DNA of 64,000 nucleotides from Arachnopeziza araneosa (lineage: Eukaryota; Ascomycota; Leotiomycetes; Helotiales; Arachnopezizaceae): assembly GCA_003988855.1 (NCBI GenBank), contig QYAI01000072.1, positions 103,383 through 167,382 on the forward strand, given 5' to 3'. Positions 45,101-57,710 of this stretch are shown piece after piece (position 1 is the first letter of the stretch; the number at the start of each line of letters is the position of its first letter). The notes under the pieces are model-generated. The model saw only the letters and a list, made by a program, of their open reading frames with translations, was not told the DNA's origin and did no database searches. The translations under genes and the position numbers were made by a program.

Positions 45101-45598
45101 CCATCTTGCAACTCAGAAAGCCAACAGTTGTTCAGCTAGGCTCTGCTCAGTTTTGATCTTGTTGCTATCAATAAGAAAACAGATATCTTCTAAAATAAAT
45201 TCAAATTGAGCAAAGATAAAAGAGAAGAATATATCCAACATCAAAGATCGAATTCCAGCTGATCCTGCAGAGATCTTCCTTTGCTACTAAGCAAACAATT
45301 TTCAATACAAACTCGCTGATTCTGAAATGAAATTGGCCTGCTCTTAATATTGAGAATCGCCCCAGTTGTTGTTGCGTTAAGACTGCTGCTATAATTAGGA
45401 AAGAGGCAGGTAAGGCAGATTGCAGATTTCTGCAAGGCTGCGGACCAAGCATCAACACGTCCGTGCCCTGGGAAAGGCTGGCAGTTGACACTCAAGTACG
45501 CGAAAACTTGATTGAGGGTTATATCAGGTATTCACCATCACGACAGCGTGGATCTAGTTACAATTATGGATACGCCTCATATGACCTCTTGAGCTCCT
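42183..45598. other. Long gene-poor, AT-rich region
   Basis: About 3.4 kb. Frames at 42399-42635 (-), 43461-43760 (-) and 44539-44940 (+) are open but show no recognised motif. The last looks mildly protein-like (FQLRIRSLSAPATGYFTF), yet nothing supports it as a gene. No repeats of note. Confidence 0.35.
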
Positions 45599-47358
45599 TT
45601 GAAATCGCGGCGGTCGCTCCATGGCCAGACAATGCAGGACTCAGCGGAGCGACAGAGAATTGCTGTCAATATTTGGACGGCGAGAATAATACCTTTTCTA
45701 TTAGCTGGAGTCGTTGGATATGCTACATATGTACTGGTAGCATTGTTATGTGGCATGTTTGATCGTTTTCCGATTCCATAGGAATGCGTGCTAACTCCAG
45801 ACAGTCAATTACCTCCTCGTCCAGCATAATGACAAATCCGCGGCCATTCCTATCCTTATTATATACTTCAGCTTATTCCTGTTCATGGCGGCTTCATTCT
45901 TTCGATTAGTATATATCACAATGTTCGATCCTCCGTATGTACCACTCGGAATTTCTGCAATTGAGCGAGCCAAGAAATCGAACCAGAAAAAGCAGAGCCG
46001 CAATTCGGAAGAAGATGGGATAGGTGGAGGTGAATATGCTCTAGAAAGCTACACTGGAGTTGCCACAAGCTCTAAAGATGACCCAGACTCTCCAGGACTT
46101 GAATCATTCTACACAAAAGACGTGTTTGTAGCAGAAATGGATGGCAGGCCTCGCTGGTGTCCCCACTGTTCGAACTGGAAGCCTGACCGCACGCATCATT
46201 GTTCTAGTTCCGGGAGATGCATTAAAAAGATGGATCACTTCTGCCCATGGTATTTCTCTCGCGCTGAGTCTGCCTGAACTATTCTAACACAGAACTTGCT
46301 TCGTAGGGTTGGAGGTCCTGTTGGACAGGGAAATTACAAATTTTTCGTACAGTTCAATGGCTACACTGCGCTCTATTGTACCCATATATTAGTAGTAATG
46401 GCGATTTATGTTGCTCGACAGCACCACACAGAAGTGAGCCTCGATCAATATCTTGCTTGGGTGTGGCTGATAGACAAAGGGCGAAAGTGTTAACAGGCAT
46501 TTTGCTGTGATACTAGGACTGTGAGTTAGGCTCATTTGATATCAGGTCACCTATTAACAGAAATATGTAAGGGCTGGATTCTTCGGGCTGTTTACCTTCG
46601 GAATGTGCACCTCGGCGCTTGACCTTGCAATGAAGAATCTTACTCAGGTTGAGAACTTGGGCGCTAAAAGTAGGCTACACACTCTTGCGATAATCAAGCC
46701 CTCCATGGGCCCCAATAACAGCTCAAACCCATCCTCCACATCTCAGTATTCATTCGTCGAGATAACCTACCCTCTCGGGACAGGGCAAGCAATAGAACAA
46801 GGGCAAATTTCTACCTCTCAAGCACCTCAAGACAGTCGACTCACGAATGAGCAATCAACGATTGAAACCGCAGCGAGGCAGAGCGAGAATCTCCAGCAGA
46901 TAGCGATGTCGACCGTAACGGAAAAGCCTGATGGAGTAGGCACCCTCCAGGCGATGTCGACTGGCTACCCTAGAGAAACCTTTACCGAACGAGACCTAAG
47001 GGCTACGCGGAAATTCGTCGTATTACGTATGAATGCCGGTGAAAATCCATGGGATCTTGGATCGAAGTTGTTGAATCTCCAAACTGTGATGGGGAAATCC
47101 TTTTCAGAGTGGTTCTTACCAATTCATCGATCTCCATGCTGCAATAATGACAATGCTGAAAGTCAATTCGAAATCGGACCTTGCGTAGATCAGCTGCGAG
47201 CAAATTTTGGTCTTATCAGCCCAGAAGGCGTTCGCCCGTTGCCCAAGAACAGGACGAGGTTCACTAGTACTGCGCAGAAGAATCATCAAGAACCAGTTGG
47301 TGAATCCTTTGCGACAAACGAGAGAGGCGTGGATGATACGGCTGCAGTTTCGGGCTAG
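45599..47358 (+). CDS. Palmitoyltransferase of the DHHC family, PFA5-like (DHFC variant)
   Basis: A multi-pass enzyme of 521 residues that transfers palmitate to protein cysteines at internal or plasma membranes. The exons are 45599-45752, 45805-46249, 46307-46462, 46497-46520 and 46572-47358, and the phases sum exactly. Two membrane helices (IIPFLLAGVVGYATYVLVALL and ILIIYFSLFLFMAASFF, each broken here for length) precede the cysteine-rich domain: CPHCSNWKPDRTHHC, CIKKMDHFCPW, then VGGPVGQGNYKFF. Two further helices follow, including HFAVILGLAGFFGLFTFGM across the tiny 24-nt exon. The C-terminal NPWDLGSKLLN and WFLPIHRSPCC segments match PFA5-type proteins. The catalytic Cys is kept, but DHHC reads DHFC. 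The first intron appears to be GC-AG; a nearby GT donor would give LLF in place of LLCV. Confidence 0.9.
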
Positions 47359-49529
47359 CTGGGGCGGACTCGAATCCTCCTCACGGCTATTTCAGTAATC
47401 ATGTTATTGATGCAAGCAACGTAAATAGTATCTTGTGTACATAAATCAGTTGGTTCAATGAACTCATATATTTCAACTCTGGCGGACTTTGGCAAGCTCT
47501 TTGCGTGCACGTCATTTGGTACGCTTGGAAGCTGGTGATGTCTACTGTAGACGCTTTTGTTAATGTGGGTGACACTGGACTATGAAGGTTCTATGGAGCA
47601 GGCAGATCGTATTCCGTGCCGTGCTGCCTACGTTAAAACTTCACAGACTGTAAGCGGCCCCGAGAAATATTGGAAACCGCCACATGTAGAACAATATACT
47701 GAATGCAGGAGGAAGACACTTCTTATAAGTTCTTAATATTTGGACTGATATACATTATAATATCCAAAGGAACTTTCGATTGTAAATTCTAATGAGGGAA
47801 ATGTTTGTGCTTGTTTAAGAGGTACGAAGCTTACGCAGGGATGTACCACCAGAGGGTTTAGACTGAGCATGGGTTGCGTCGCACTAATAAACTCACTAAC
47901 GGCCTTCCGTCTTTTAAAACTGGTACAACGTCGCGCGGAGTGTGAATGTACTGCTATACTATCTCGACAATGTCCAGCTGGGCCATCTGAGAGCCTCGCT
48001 CTTGGTGCTGGGAAAGCTCAACGCCGAACTGCGCCCTAGATAGGCTTTTCCCAAGATTGCCCCGCACCTCAGATTCGCCACCAGGCAATAGCTTCTTGGG
48101 ATGGGTTGAGACGATATAGTCCGGGCCTTCTGGCAGTCCGTGAGCATTCTCGAAACAATTCTCAACATAGCATGGAAACTGCTTCTACCTCCAAATCATC
48201 GACAAGCATCGGAGTCCACCCACTTTCGAGGGACCTCCGACATTTTCAAGTACAGGCTGATATCAATACAGGCTGAAGATACAAGGCAGAGAGATCAGAT
48301 ACCTAAAATATACACAAATTTTCAAACTGCGAACCATCAACGCTTAGACCAAAGTTTGATAGTCACACCCTGAGTCGGTTTTCTCGACATTCGATGCAAC
48401 AATGAGGACCGACTTGAAGAGCTGCATATCCCATCTATTATGTCTCGTCTTGAGCGTGGTAGCTTGTCATAAATGAGGCTATGGGAATCTCATTAGATTG
48501 GGAGTGTGGTTCAATGCCAGGTTAGGGGATACCAACACTACTGAGAATAGAGATAGCCGCTGTGTGGTTCTTGTTAGATAAAAGGATTACTGCGTTGTGT
48601 CCAAAATTGCTCGGGCCATAGCGGCGAGGTGCAAGCGAAGGTTTTCTTGAGCGAAGAATGGATGGACAGAGAATCAGCAAACTACACGAGATATTCCCGG
48701 TCGCGCTTGGAATCACAGCAGCCTGGATAGTTCGAGGAAGATGCTGTTTCAACCTCGGTCTTCCAACCTTTAGTATGCTCAGGTCTAATGGCAGCAGTCA
48801 AAAAGCCTCTTCAATCAAGATGAACACAAACTACCCACAGCCACCATCAGCAATGAATCGGATCGATGATTCTGTCAATTCTCAATCCACATTGCAGGGA
48901 GTACTCGGTGAAAGGGAGATTCAGAAAACGAATAATGATACGATCTAGGAGCTCAAGCAGTGCACAAAACCTACGGGAGAGGCGGAAGGATAATATATCG
49001 CAAAATGAGAAGTATAAATTCGCGAGGTGCTATAACGACAAGGAAGAACTGAAGAGCATTCAACAACAACACAACGATCGAGACCAACAACAACACAACG
49101 ATCAAGACCAACAACAAAGAAACCGATGTCATAAATCATAAGTCATGCCCAAAGAACTGGTCATAACAACGCAAAGCAGTAGACAGCAAACCAAACCAAG
49201 CAAACGGCAGATCCAATAGCAAAAGAAACTGAAAAAAGACTCGAAATGCAATCAAAAGCAAAGCAAGAAGAGACAAGAAAAACAAAAATCCGACAACACC
49301 TCGCTTCGCTAAGCCACTATCAAAAACAAATTGTCGATGTTAATGTCAACGAATAGTCTAACCCAAGGTGACAGACAATATCGCTTAGAGATCAGGTCGA
49401 AGAGATAAAAGACAAAGCTCCCTTGCTGTTAAGGTCTCTCTAGAAGCTATAGTCTGAGTCAGCCCTTTATAGGAGTAAGCTCGCCTTGTAATCTTACTAT
49501 CCAGCTCTACCACCATCCAACCCTCGAGA
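47359..49529. other. Intergenic region, no gene supported
   Basis: About 2.2 kb with short unrelated frames only. It contains a 24-bp tandem repeat at 49061-49118 and a purine-rich, A-rich stretch at about 49140-49320. Confidence 0.42.
49061..49118. repeat. 24-bp tandem repeat
   Basis: Two full copies of a 24-bp unit, CAACAACAACACAACGATC followed by RAGAC, and a partial third. Confidence 0.9.
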
Positions 49530-49970
49530 TCACCAACTAGAGCAGTCACCACACTTTAGGTGATTACAGTCGGGACAGCTATCTCCACACCATGCCGAAT
49601 TAACTTCCCGACTGCATCCACAGCACCTCCAAAAGCCTTTCATGCTGACTTTGCTCCAATTTTTTGGTTCCTGGTGACTGGAGGTTTCAGGCTGCCGCCG
49701 ATGGCGGTAGACCAAGGGTAGCATTTGTTCACGAACAATGTTGTCTGGTCGTTGTCGTTGGCGCTGCTGGGGAGCAAATTGTCTTGAGCGTCCATCACGA
49801 TCCTGAGGAAGTGGGGGAATATCCGTTTTAATAACTTCCACACACTCGTCACACTTGCGATGGCTACAATCCGGACACTCATCTCCCCAAGCTTCGCTGT
49901 TGAATTCTCTGTTGCATTGGCAACATTGAAACCAGCCGTCAAGGATTGGCAACCTTCTGAAACCCGACAT
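49530..49970 (-). CDS. Mini zinc-finger protein C (146 residues, two fingers)
   Basis: A small protein with two copies of one Cys/His motif joined by a Gln/Arg-rich linker of about 70 residues. Finger 1 (near residue 14) reads WFQCCQC...ECPDCSHRKCDEC. Finger 2 (near residue 114) reads WRCCGC...SCPDCNHLKCGDC. Both fit CC-x(1-2)-C-x(n)-C-x2-C-x-H-x2-C-x2-C, and each can supply enough ligands for zinc. The internal duplication, and the likeness to the single-finger proteins at 40345 and 41904, indicate a small local family. No named domain fits exactly; it is broadly similar to RING and zinc-ribbon knuckles. No signal peptide. A clean single exon. Confidence 0.7.
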   Translation of the reverse strand: MSGFRRLPILDGWFQCCQCNREFNSEAWGDECPDCSHRKCDECVEVIKTDIPPLPQDRDGRSRQFAPQQRQRQRPDNIVREQMLPLVYRHRRQPETSSHQEPKNWSKVSMKGFWRCCGCSREVNSAWCGDSCPDCNHLKCGDCSSW

Positions 49971-52900
49971 TTTGATCTAGTGACAGGTTAGCGTCGGGGA
50001 CTTGAAAGATGGGTTATCGAGTGAGTGTGTACTGCTGTGACGAGGAAGACAATAGCGATTGTCGATTAGGGTTGAGGTGACTTGTTCAATCGAAATAGAG
50101 GGAGATATTTTAGAAAAGAAGTGGGCTTGCAGTGAGCGTTCTCGTTGTGGTGGTTTTATCCTGTCTGATATGAAATGTTGATGTACTCTCACCTAGATGC
50201 ACACGAGTATCTATATACCCTCGAAAACAACATGAACTACACGACCGCCTCCCCAGGGCGTCAATAGCTGTTCAACCCTATCTTCACCGACCTCAGCGCC
50301 CCTGGATAGATAGAACGGACCCTCATAGCGTGGCTCTAAGATATGACGATGGCGAGTGGTATTTTGGAGAAGCTACAGTCACCTCAGACGTAGGGAGTTC
50401 GCTGCAAAGCTGGTGAAGTCGGTGGGCAACCACATAGCCACATTCCTTTGCTCCATCTATTTCGGATATCCTAGATCAGTTGGTGGCCATGGTCAGAGTG
50501 TTTGGAGGTTCCGGGCGACGCACTATTCTAGTTTCTAGGCGCCTATCCATGGTAGCAATTCGTTCCTAGACGGTGAGCAAGCCTCAGCGGCTTCAATTAT
50601 AATCCAGGTCTGCGAAGCTCATCGCAAGACTCGAGCACCTCCGCCTGCGCCTGCCTCCCATCTTTAGTTCCCGGGCCATGGGAATACCATCCTGCATCTC
50701 ATGACTACTTTGGCTCGCAGCTAGTCATGCTGATCCTATCGGCCAACGCCAAAGAACCAAAAGCACGCCATGGCGGTCAAGAGTTTTGAAGCAGTTGAGG
50801 CGATTCCTCACGACGTCATAATACCCAGCGAAGCGGTTCTTGGGGGCCATGCACTCCATTCCAGACCACGCGGAGGGCTCTGCACTGCCCTGATATAAGA
50901 TGGAGATGGCTGTGGTTCTGGGCCCCTAGCCTCGTTGAATTCTTAACGTTATTTATGGCGAGGCTCGAGGGGTCCCGTAATGATACATCCATATTTGGAA
51001 GGAACAAGCAATCGCGCGTTAACTTAGCGAGAACCCCTTGGAGCTTATTGAGACCACGAGACTGATTATGCCAGCCTTTACCGAGCTTCTGCCTAACGTT
51101 ATTCAATAATCAACTTGAGGTAACCCAAAGTGTATTTCTTTGGGGCCCGCCGCATCGCCGATATCGCTGGCACTGGAGGCTGAAGGCTGTTGATAACTTG
51201 GAAAGTTGAGGCAGGCCAGATAACTAGCTGTTTCTTTGTCCTGGAGCGGGCGACATTTTCTTACAAAGCCCCAGTGCGTCAATCTTGGATCCGCAGCAAC
51301 ACGGTCATAGTCCCTTTGCTCAAGGTTCTGGGTGAGCCTTCGCGATCGCCTCATTTACTTCGACCAGACTGTACCCAGGTAACTAAAGAGCAGTCAGCTT
51401 GGAACGAACGGCGTCAGATGATGAGCTCGTCTCATCAGCAAGAGAGTCATTCGGACAAAATTGCTTCCCATTCACAACCCTCTGTTACATTCTTGTGTCC
51501 TCAAGGCTCCGTCGGAAGCCGAAAACTTCAAGTGGAGGGCCATTGTCTCCTTACTCCAGTTGAGTGCTCTCATGGAACTCCGTTACAAGTGTAGGTCCCC
51601 TTGTTCCAAACCCTATCTGGATCTATTATCTATTCGTTTTTATTTCTCGTACGGATTGAGGGTGATATCGAAGCTTTCGCGAAAAAGGACCCCGCATGAC
51701 GTGGGGTACAAGCGGCTAAAACGCCAATCGAGTTTCTAAACAAAATCCACTACTTGCGCCATCAAGAGCAAAAAAAGAGGAAAAGAAGAGCAAAAGAGAA
51801 AGAGAGGGGAAGTCCTATCAATTTAAGTCCTTCAAGCAAGAGCACAGAGCGTCCGGGTCAAACATGGCCATTCATATCACACCCTCAACAAATCAAAGAG
51901 CCTCAATCTTGGTTAGGACAGATGTCGACGATGCTGAATTCAGTGCCCACCCTCCGGGCCAGGTGTGAATGACCTGCATTATGATATTGCTTGTGCAACC
52001 CATCTTGTATCTTTTCAGAAAAAGCCGACAGCCACCATGCGCACGTCGGAAAAGAGCATATTCTATCACTGAGATCAGATGTACTAGATCCCGCGATCCA
52101 GCGGGGTCGAGTCACATTGCTTTTTCTTCCCGCTGTTTCTTCCGAAAATGGTTCGTTGCTTTCGTCAATCGAAATGGATACCTCGATCATCTAACAATCG
52201 GATTGTTTGGTCTAGGTTAAAACTTCGGATGATCTGCTATCCAATTCTGCAGAGCCTCCTCTACTGCATCACGACCAAGTTTGCCGCTTTATCAATTGAA
52301 GTTCCGAGCCGATGTCATGTCTCAGCTTGATATCTGAACGCCACATTTAATTGTGAAGCCACAATTTTGATTTTCGACTCGAATCCGATTAGTGATCACA
52401 GTAAAGCTGCCGGACATAGCTAGATGTGTGATTCCTTGGGTTTGGCTGCATATATTCGGAAGCTAAAACTTGGGTTCAGCTGGACTTCTCGCACGTAAAA
52501 TGAAGCGAGACATAGATTTGAAAAGAGCTAGTGAAAGAGTTTATCATGCTAGTTTGTTGTGTTTTTGTCTCCTTGTTTCCAAAATCTGTTATGATTATGA
52601 GTTGTGAAGCCAATTTCCAGATTCCAGAGATTCATGAGTTCAACGAAGAAGAGCTAAGGAATTTGAATAAAAAGAAATCATAAGTAAAGGAAGAAGCATA
52701 TACTACCCTTGAAAATCAAAACACAAAAGTACATACTCGCTTGATTGGTGCTGTCTTTATGCTGGAGTAAGGAATCTGATATCAGCAGGTCCTCGATTTA
52801 GTGAACCTCACCAAACTTCACCAAAATGACAAAACCTATTAATAAAATGAAGAGTGGTTTTTTGGACTTGTTCTCTTTGAGAATAAAGCTCTTACCACTT

Positions 52901-53736
52901 ATCTACCAAGAAATAAATGTTGGCTCAATTTTCTGATTTTTTCTAACGCGTGTTTCAGAGCACCGGTGCTTAGGAAGCATATTTTTGAGGTACCGGGTTT
53001 TGCGGCACTTTGACCAGTAATTCCCGTGGTGGTAGGCCGTACACTTTACACTTGCCTTTGAGGTATCCCTCCTTACGTTCATCTCCCAATAGGTCGGGAT
53101 TCATAAGATGATATACCGCACGGCTGATCATCTGCCAAGAAGTGATAAGCTTTCCCAATCAACACTCTCGCAAGATTGGCTCGCTTCAAGGCCGCTATAC
53201 AAGTACCTATCCGAAAAAAATGCTTTACCCACAATCCATGACCCTGAAGCTAGAGATGCCATTTCTATTGCTATATTCGATTTCACTATTGATAGTTGAT
53301 ATCTGATGCACACTATGGATTCAGGGTCCAGCTAATGTAGATACGGTTAGGTCCAAGAGTTTGGTGCGATGTCATCCTGAGCAATGCTCGAGTACTACAA
53401 TTTACCTATGAGAAAGCTTTAGCTGTAAGGGGGCTGAAAGCTGGAACAGATCGAGGTTAGGACTTCAAGGCAGAAATAGATCTAGATTATGAAGAAACAG
53501 AAAAACACAGAGAACAAACCTAGCTTTATATATTAAAGAGGTTCATATTTAACCTCACTTCATGATATATCGATAAGTTATCAATTCTGCGGATGACGCA
53601 GCAATCCTAGCTTGATTGGCTAAAGCGGGGCATCACGAACCTTCGCGTCTCCATCACAAATGCATTTCGAGCTTCGTAGAAGCCGCAATCATCCTGTCAC
53701 TATGATCCTTTAATCCGAAACTCTACATCTCACAAG
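49971..53736. other. Long gene-poor region with possible decayed fragments
   Basis: About 3.8 kb without a supportable gene. Minus-strand frames near 51103-51354 and 50816-51106, and near 52970-53313, have protein-like composition but are short, shift frame and lack recognised motifs. They may be remnants of degraded genes. Confidence 0.35.
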
Positions 53737-55753
53737 ATGTCTTCCTCGCAGCCATTCCAAACTTCTTCTCCCATCTCTGCCACTAGTGCAAGAAAGACAA
53801 AATCGAGATTCACATATCGCAATCTGGCCCAGCTTGCTCTTTCAGCAACCAATTGCCCTCTTCGAGTCATTGCGCATGTTGATCTTGATGCATTCTATGC
53901 TCAATGCGAAATGGTGCGGTTGGACGTATCAGAGGATCAGCCGTTGGCAGTTCAGCAATGGTATTGTCCATCTACATAACCAGTCCGACTCTAACGATTG
54001 CAGGCAGGGCCTCATTGCAGTCAACTATCCATCAAGAAAGTTTGGCATCCATAGACATATCACGATCTCGGAGGCAAAAAAGCTCTGCCCAGACCTGATC
54101 ATGCAGCACGTTGCCACTTGGAAAGAAGGGGATGAAAAGTGGGCATATCATGAAGATGCTGCTAAGAACATTGGCACTCACAAAGTCTCCTTGGATCCAT
54201 ATCGACTCGAGTCACGACGTATCCTAGCCGGTATCAAGGAATCATTACCACCGAATCTTCAGAAAGTTGAAAAGGCCGGCATTGACGAGGTTTTTCTTGA
54301 TCTTTGTAGTCAAGTACATGCAATTATGCTGGAGAGATATCCCCATCTTTCAGGTCCACCTCCGTACGATGATCCTACAGAATATCTTCCCTTACCTACT
54401 ACGACGGTGCTAGATTGGCAAGCTGATGCGCTGGTGGATCTCGATGAACAAGAAACAGAGGATGATGATCCAGATTGGGATGATGTTGCCATGTTAATTG
54501 GATCCGAGATTGTCCGGGACGTTCGAGCGGATATCAAAAAGAACTTGAAGTATACATGTTCTGCTGGCATAGCTCAAAACAAGATGCTTGCGAAGTTGGG
54601 CTCTGCACACAAGAAACCGAACCAACAAACCATTGTACGGAACCGAGCCATCACCCAGTTTCTTTCGGAATTCAAGTTTACCAAAATACGAGGCCTTGGG
54701 GGCAAGTTAGGCGAGCAAATCACGACGGGATTCAATACAGAGACAATCAAGGATCTCCTTCTTGTCTCCATGGAACAGCTGAAGCAGAAATTGGGTGATG
54801 ATAGCGGTACATGGGTCCACGGCATAATTCGTGGTCACGATTTTAGTGAGGTTAACTCTCGAACCCAAATCAAGTCAATGCTCTCCGCCAAGTCGTTTCG
54901 GCCAAGTATCAATACACCAGAGCAGGCCCACCGGTGGTTACGTATTTTCGCTGCCGATATCTATTCGCGCCTAGTTGAAGAGGGTGTTCTAGAAAATAAA
55001 CGGAGACCGAAAACCATGAATCTATACCATCGTCAAGGAGGGCAGACCAAAAGTCGGTCTTGTCCAATACCAATGGGCAAGAAAATAGATGAGGCCCTAC
55101 TTTTTGAACTAGCAAAGAACCTCATGAGCCAAATCATTCTCGAAGGAAGAGTTTGGCCATGCGCAAATCTCAGCCTTAGTGTTGGTGGTTTTGAAGACGG
55201 GGTCAGTGGAAACATGGGTATCGGAGCATTCTTGGTCAAAGGAGGTGATGCAAAGGTACTGAATGAGAGAGTACAAGAATTTAGTCCATCCGAAGAAAGA
55301 CCAGAGAAGCGACGCCGCCTTGAAAGTCCAGCAGGCATCCAGCGATTCTTTGTCAAGACAGACAGTTTAGAAGACCATGACGATGAGTTCGGTGCTCATG
55401 CACAAGAAGAGCATACAGACCTGAACAAGCTCGACGAAGAATTACCGAATAGATCGCGAGACTTACAAAGTGAGCAACGGAATCCTACAGATGACAGGTT
55501 AGGTCTCCACCAGCGCCAAATCACTGACTTCATGTGCACTCGTTGCAACCAAGCCTTGGAATCCGCCGAGGATCTGCAAAACCATCAAGATTGGCACTTG
55601 GCAAAGGACCTCCACGACGAAGAACGAGGTAAGGCTGCTCCAAATTCCAAACTCTACTCCTCGAGTTCCAACAAGAAGGAATCTTCTATACCCAATAGAA
55701 AGAATGCACGAGGCAGGCCAGAGAAAGGTCAAAGTAAGTTATCTTTTGGATAA
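53737..55753 (+). CDS. DNA polymerase eta (Y-family, Rad30-type)
   Basis: A translesion polymerase of about 657 residues that bypasses UV photoproducts in the nucleus. The exons are 53737-53960 and 54004-55753, joined in phase 2 by a 43-nt intron with a CTAACG branch site to give VQQW|QGLIAVNYPS. Landmarks are HVDLDAFYAQCE (catalytic metal-binding Asp), NYPSRKFGI (finger residues of eta), GIDEVFLDL (the catalytic SxDE-like position, here IDEVFLD), CSAGIAQNKMLAKLGS and the HhH-like IRGLGGKLG. The little-finger region is followed by a C-terminal UBZ-type zinc finger, CTRCNQALESAEDLQNHQDWH, with its ligands at C, C, H and H. It ends with GQSKLSFG, which resembles a PCNA-interacting peptide. Order and length are normal for fungal Pol eta. 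Confidence 0.95.
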
Positions 55754-56027
55754 GAGGGCTTTTATGCTGTTCGAACACGATAATGAGATTGGATGTCTGA
55801 TCCGTCACCGCTCTTTCTCTCGACTAATAAAGTACCTATCATGTACCACCGAGTGCCACAAACTCTCGAGTGCATAATTGCATTGATATCGCCTCGGGTC
55901 TCGTCCGGATCGTCAGCTCGAGGAAATGATTCAATGATTTAGTACCGGAGACTGGTGACCTCTTTGAACCGCTCTGAAATCTATCTTCCTCAGGCTGCTG
56001 TGTGAAGCCAAAGCATAGATCCATTTG
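55754..56027. other. 3' flank of Pol eta
   Basis: A short spacer; nothing was seen beyond possible 3' UTR sequence. Confidence 0.4.
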
Positions 56028-56276
56028 CTACATATACTCCAGTTCAGCAGCAATGTAGCCATGACAAGACAGGATATGACGAGTGGGAACCAATCTGCAA
56101 GTTATGCATCTCTCATACATCGGGGAAGCAGTCGTACAGCACCACTCCTGAAGTTGTAATGTAATTGGAGGCTTAACTCGGCATCCTTGTGGACACCGCC
56201 AATAGAGGTTCATCCTCAAGCTTCTGTATCGCTGGATTGTAGCGAATCGATGTAGATTGGTTCTATAACTCTCCAA
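56028..56276 (-). CDS. Possible fourth mini Cys-rich protein (82 residues)
   Basis: A short frame with a central Cys-rich stretch: W-R-C-P-Q-G-C, then about 15 residues, then W-C-C and C-I-T-C (YERCITCR). The spacing recalls the mini zinc-finger proteins elsewhere in the window, but the C-x-H-x2-C-x2-C half is not preserved. It may be a diverged relative or a chance frame. No family is recognised. Confidence 0.28.
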   Translation of the reverse strand: MESYRTNLHRFATIQRYRSLRMNLYWRCPQGCRVKPPITLQLQEWCCTTASPMYERCITCRLVPTRHILSCHGYIAAELEYM

Positions 56277-57710
56277 GAGACAGCAAACGTAAGTTTTAAG
56301 TCGGTTCTACCACCCTCTTAGAGTAGGAATTGATTAAGTATGGGGGTCACTGCTATATATCACACCCTGAATGAGAGATATTTGAGCTTTTCTCTTTTTA
56401 AAGCAGCCAGTCACAGATTTTTTGAACCATCACGAGCCTGTGTGATTTTGTCCGCGGTGGATTACCCAGGGCCAAGTTTGGGGCTTCCTGCAGTTTGCAG
56501 TCCCAAATCATTGCTCGTGAGCGCAAGAATGCCTTGTGAGTGGTTAACGAATCAGATCTTCTGATGGTTTGTTAGGCATGATTAGGCTGGGATGCGTGTC
56601 TGCCCAACTTGGTCGTACCTTGGCGCCGCCACACCTCCCACGACCTGCAACGATTTTTGCTGGCTGCTTTGATACTGCTCGAATATTCCCGACAAAAACT
56701 TTGCGATCTTGAGGTCTAGGCCTCCCTGTACACCGTACATGCGCACTTGGATGATAATGAGAGCAGATGGTTATTTGTGATCCTGATGCAAAGCCTAACT
56801 TTTGGTGATTTTGCACTTCCAGTACTCTTGGGGATTGGCAGGCATCAGCAGCGAGTCACCCGCTGAAGGAGCAGCGGTCAGCACTTTAGAGGTCAACACC
56901 GCTGGTGACTCGTTGGGTTCCATGCAGTTGGCGATCCAGGCTTTTCCGACGCGTCAAAGTTTGCCTCTCTGGAGACTCTGATTCCCAAGAGGCGAAAACT
57001 TCTCTGCTCGCTGCTGGTAAAGGCTGGACCTGCACAATGACTGCTGAAATCTTAGGTTGTGATGTAGGATTCGAGGTGCTTGGTGCCAGGAGACACCAAG
57101 TGGGAATGCTACCATGGTGCTAGGTATTGGATATCTGGTGAAGACTGTTCCGAATCCATTCATTGCTGTCCTACCATTGTTCATGTCCAAAGCCGAACAC
57201 TGAAAGTTGAAACCAGAAGCGGCGCTCCAGCTGAATTTCCCGCCAGGCCCAAAAGCGGCGGCTAACCAAGCCCAAACAGGTGCTGAGCACAGCAGCAAGC
57301 GAAGTCGTTTTGCCGCAACGTCAACGCCTCCCCTCTCATCCACACCTGCACCCTTCTCTCTTCACCCATCATCGTCCGCCAACTCACCACCGCATCGCAG
57401 GGTCCGTCAGTCGCGCATTTCCATAGGACTTCACCTGTGGCCGGATAATTTCCTTGTACAGCAACGCAGAGCTGCATTCCATCATCGCTGACTATTTCTT
57501 CTCTGGCCCCCTCCCTCCCCGCTCCTGTTCCGGCTCTCACCCTTTCGGACACCCTCCAAGCCTTTTTTTCCACCCAACGCTCTGGTTGTCGTGCTACAAA
57601 TTATCCTTGGGCTGATTTGGTGTTGTGACTTGTTACCTACATCCAGTTTTTGTGTCCAGGCTGTCTCCTTTCTTTCTTCATATCATTTTTTCCATCGGGA
57701 TTTTTGCATC
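56277..57710. other. Intergenic region and long 5' region of the RfeG-like gene
   Basis: About 1.4 kb with no gene supported. The right part (about 57300-57710) is strongly pyrimidine-rich, consistent with a long 5' UTR and promoter of the downstream gene. Confidence 0.45.

Noticed and set aside
53786..53960. Alternative long frame start at 53786 for Pol eta
   Set aside because: That frame is out of phase with the conserved HVDLDAFYAQ motif. The true first exon is in the frame from 53737, spliced at 53961-54003.
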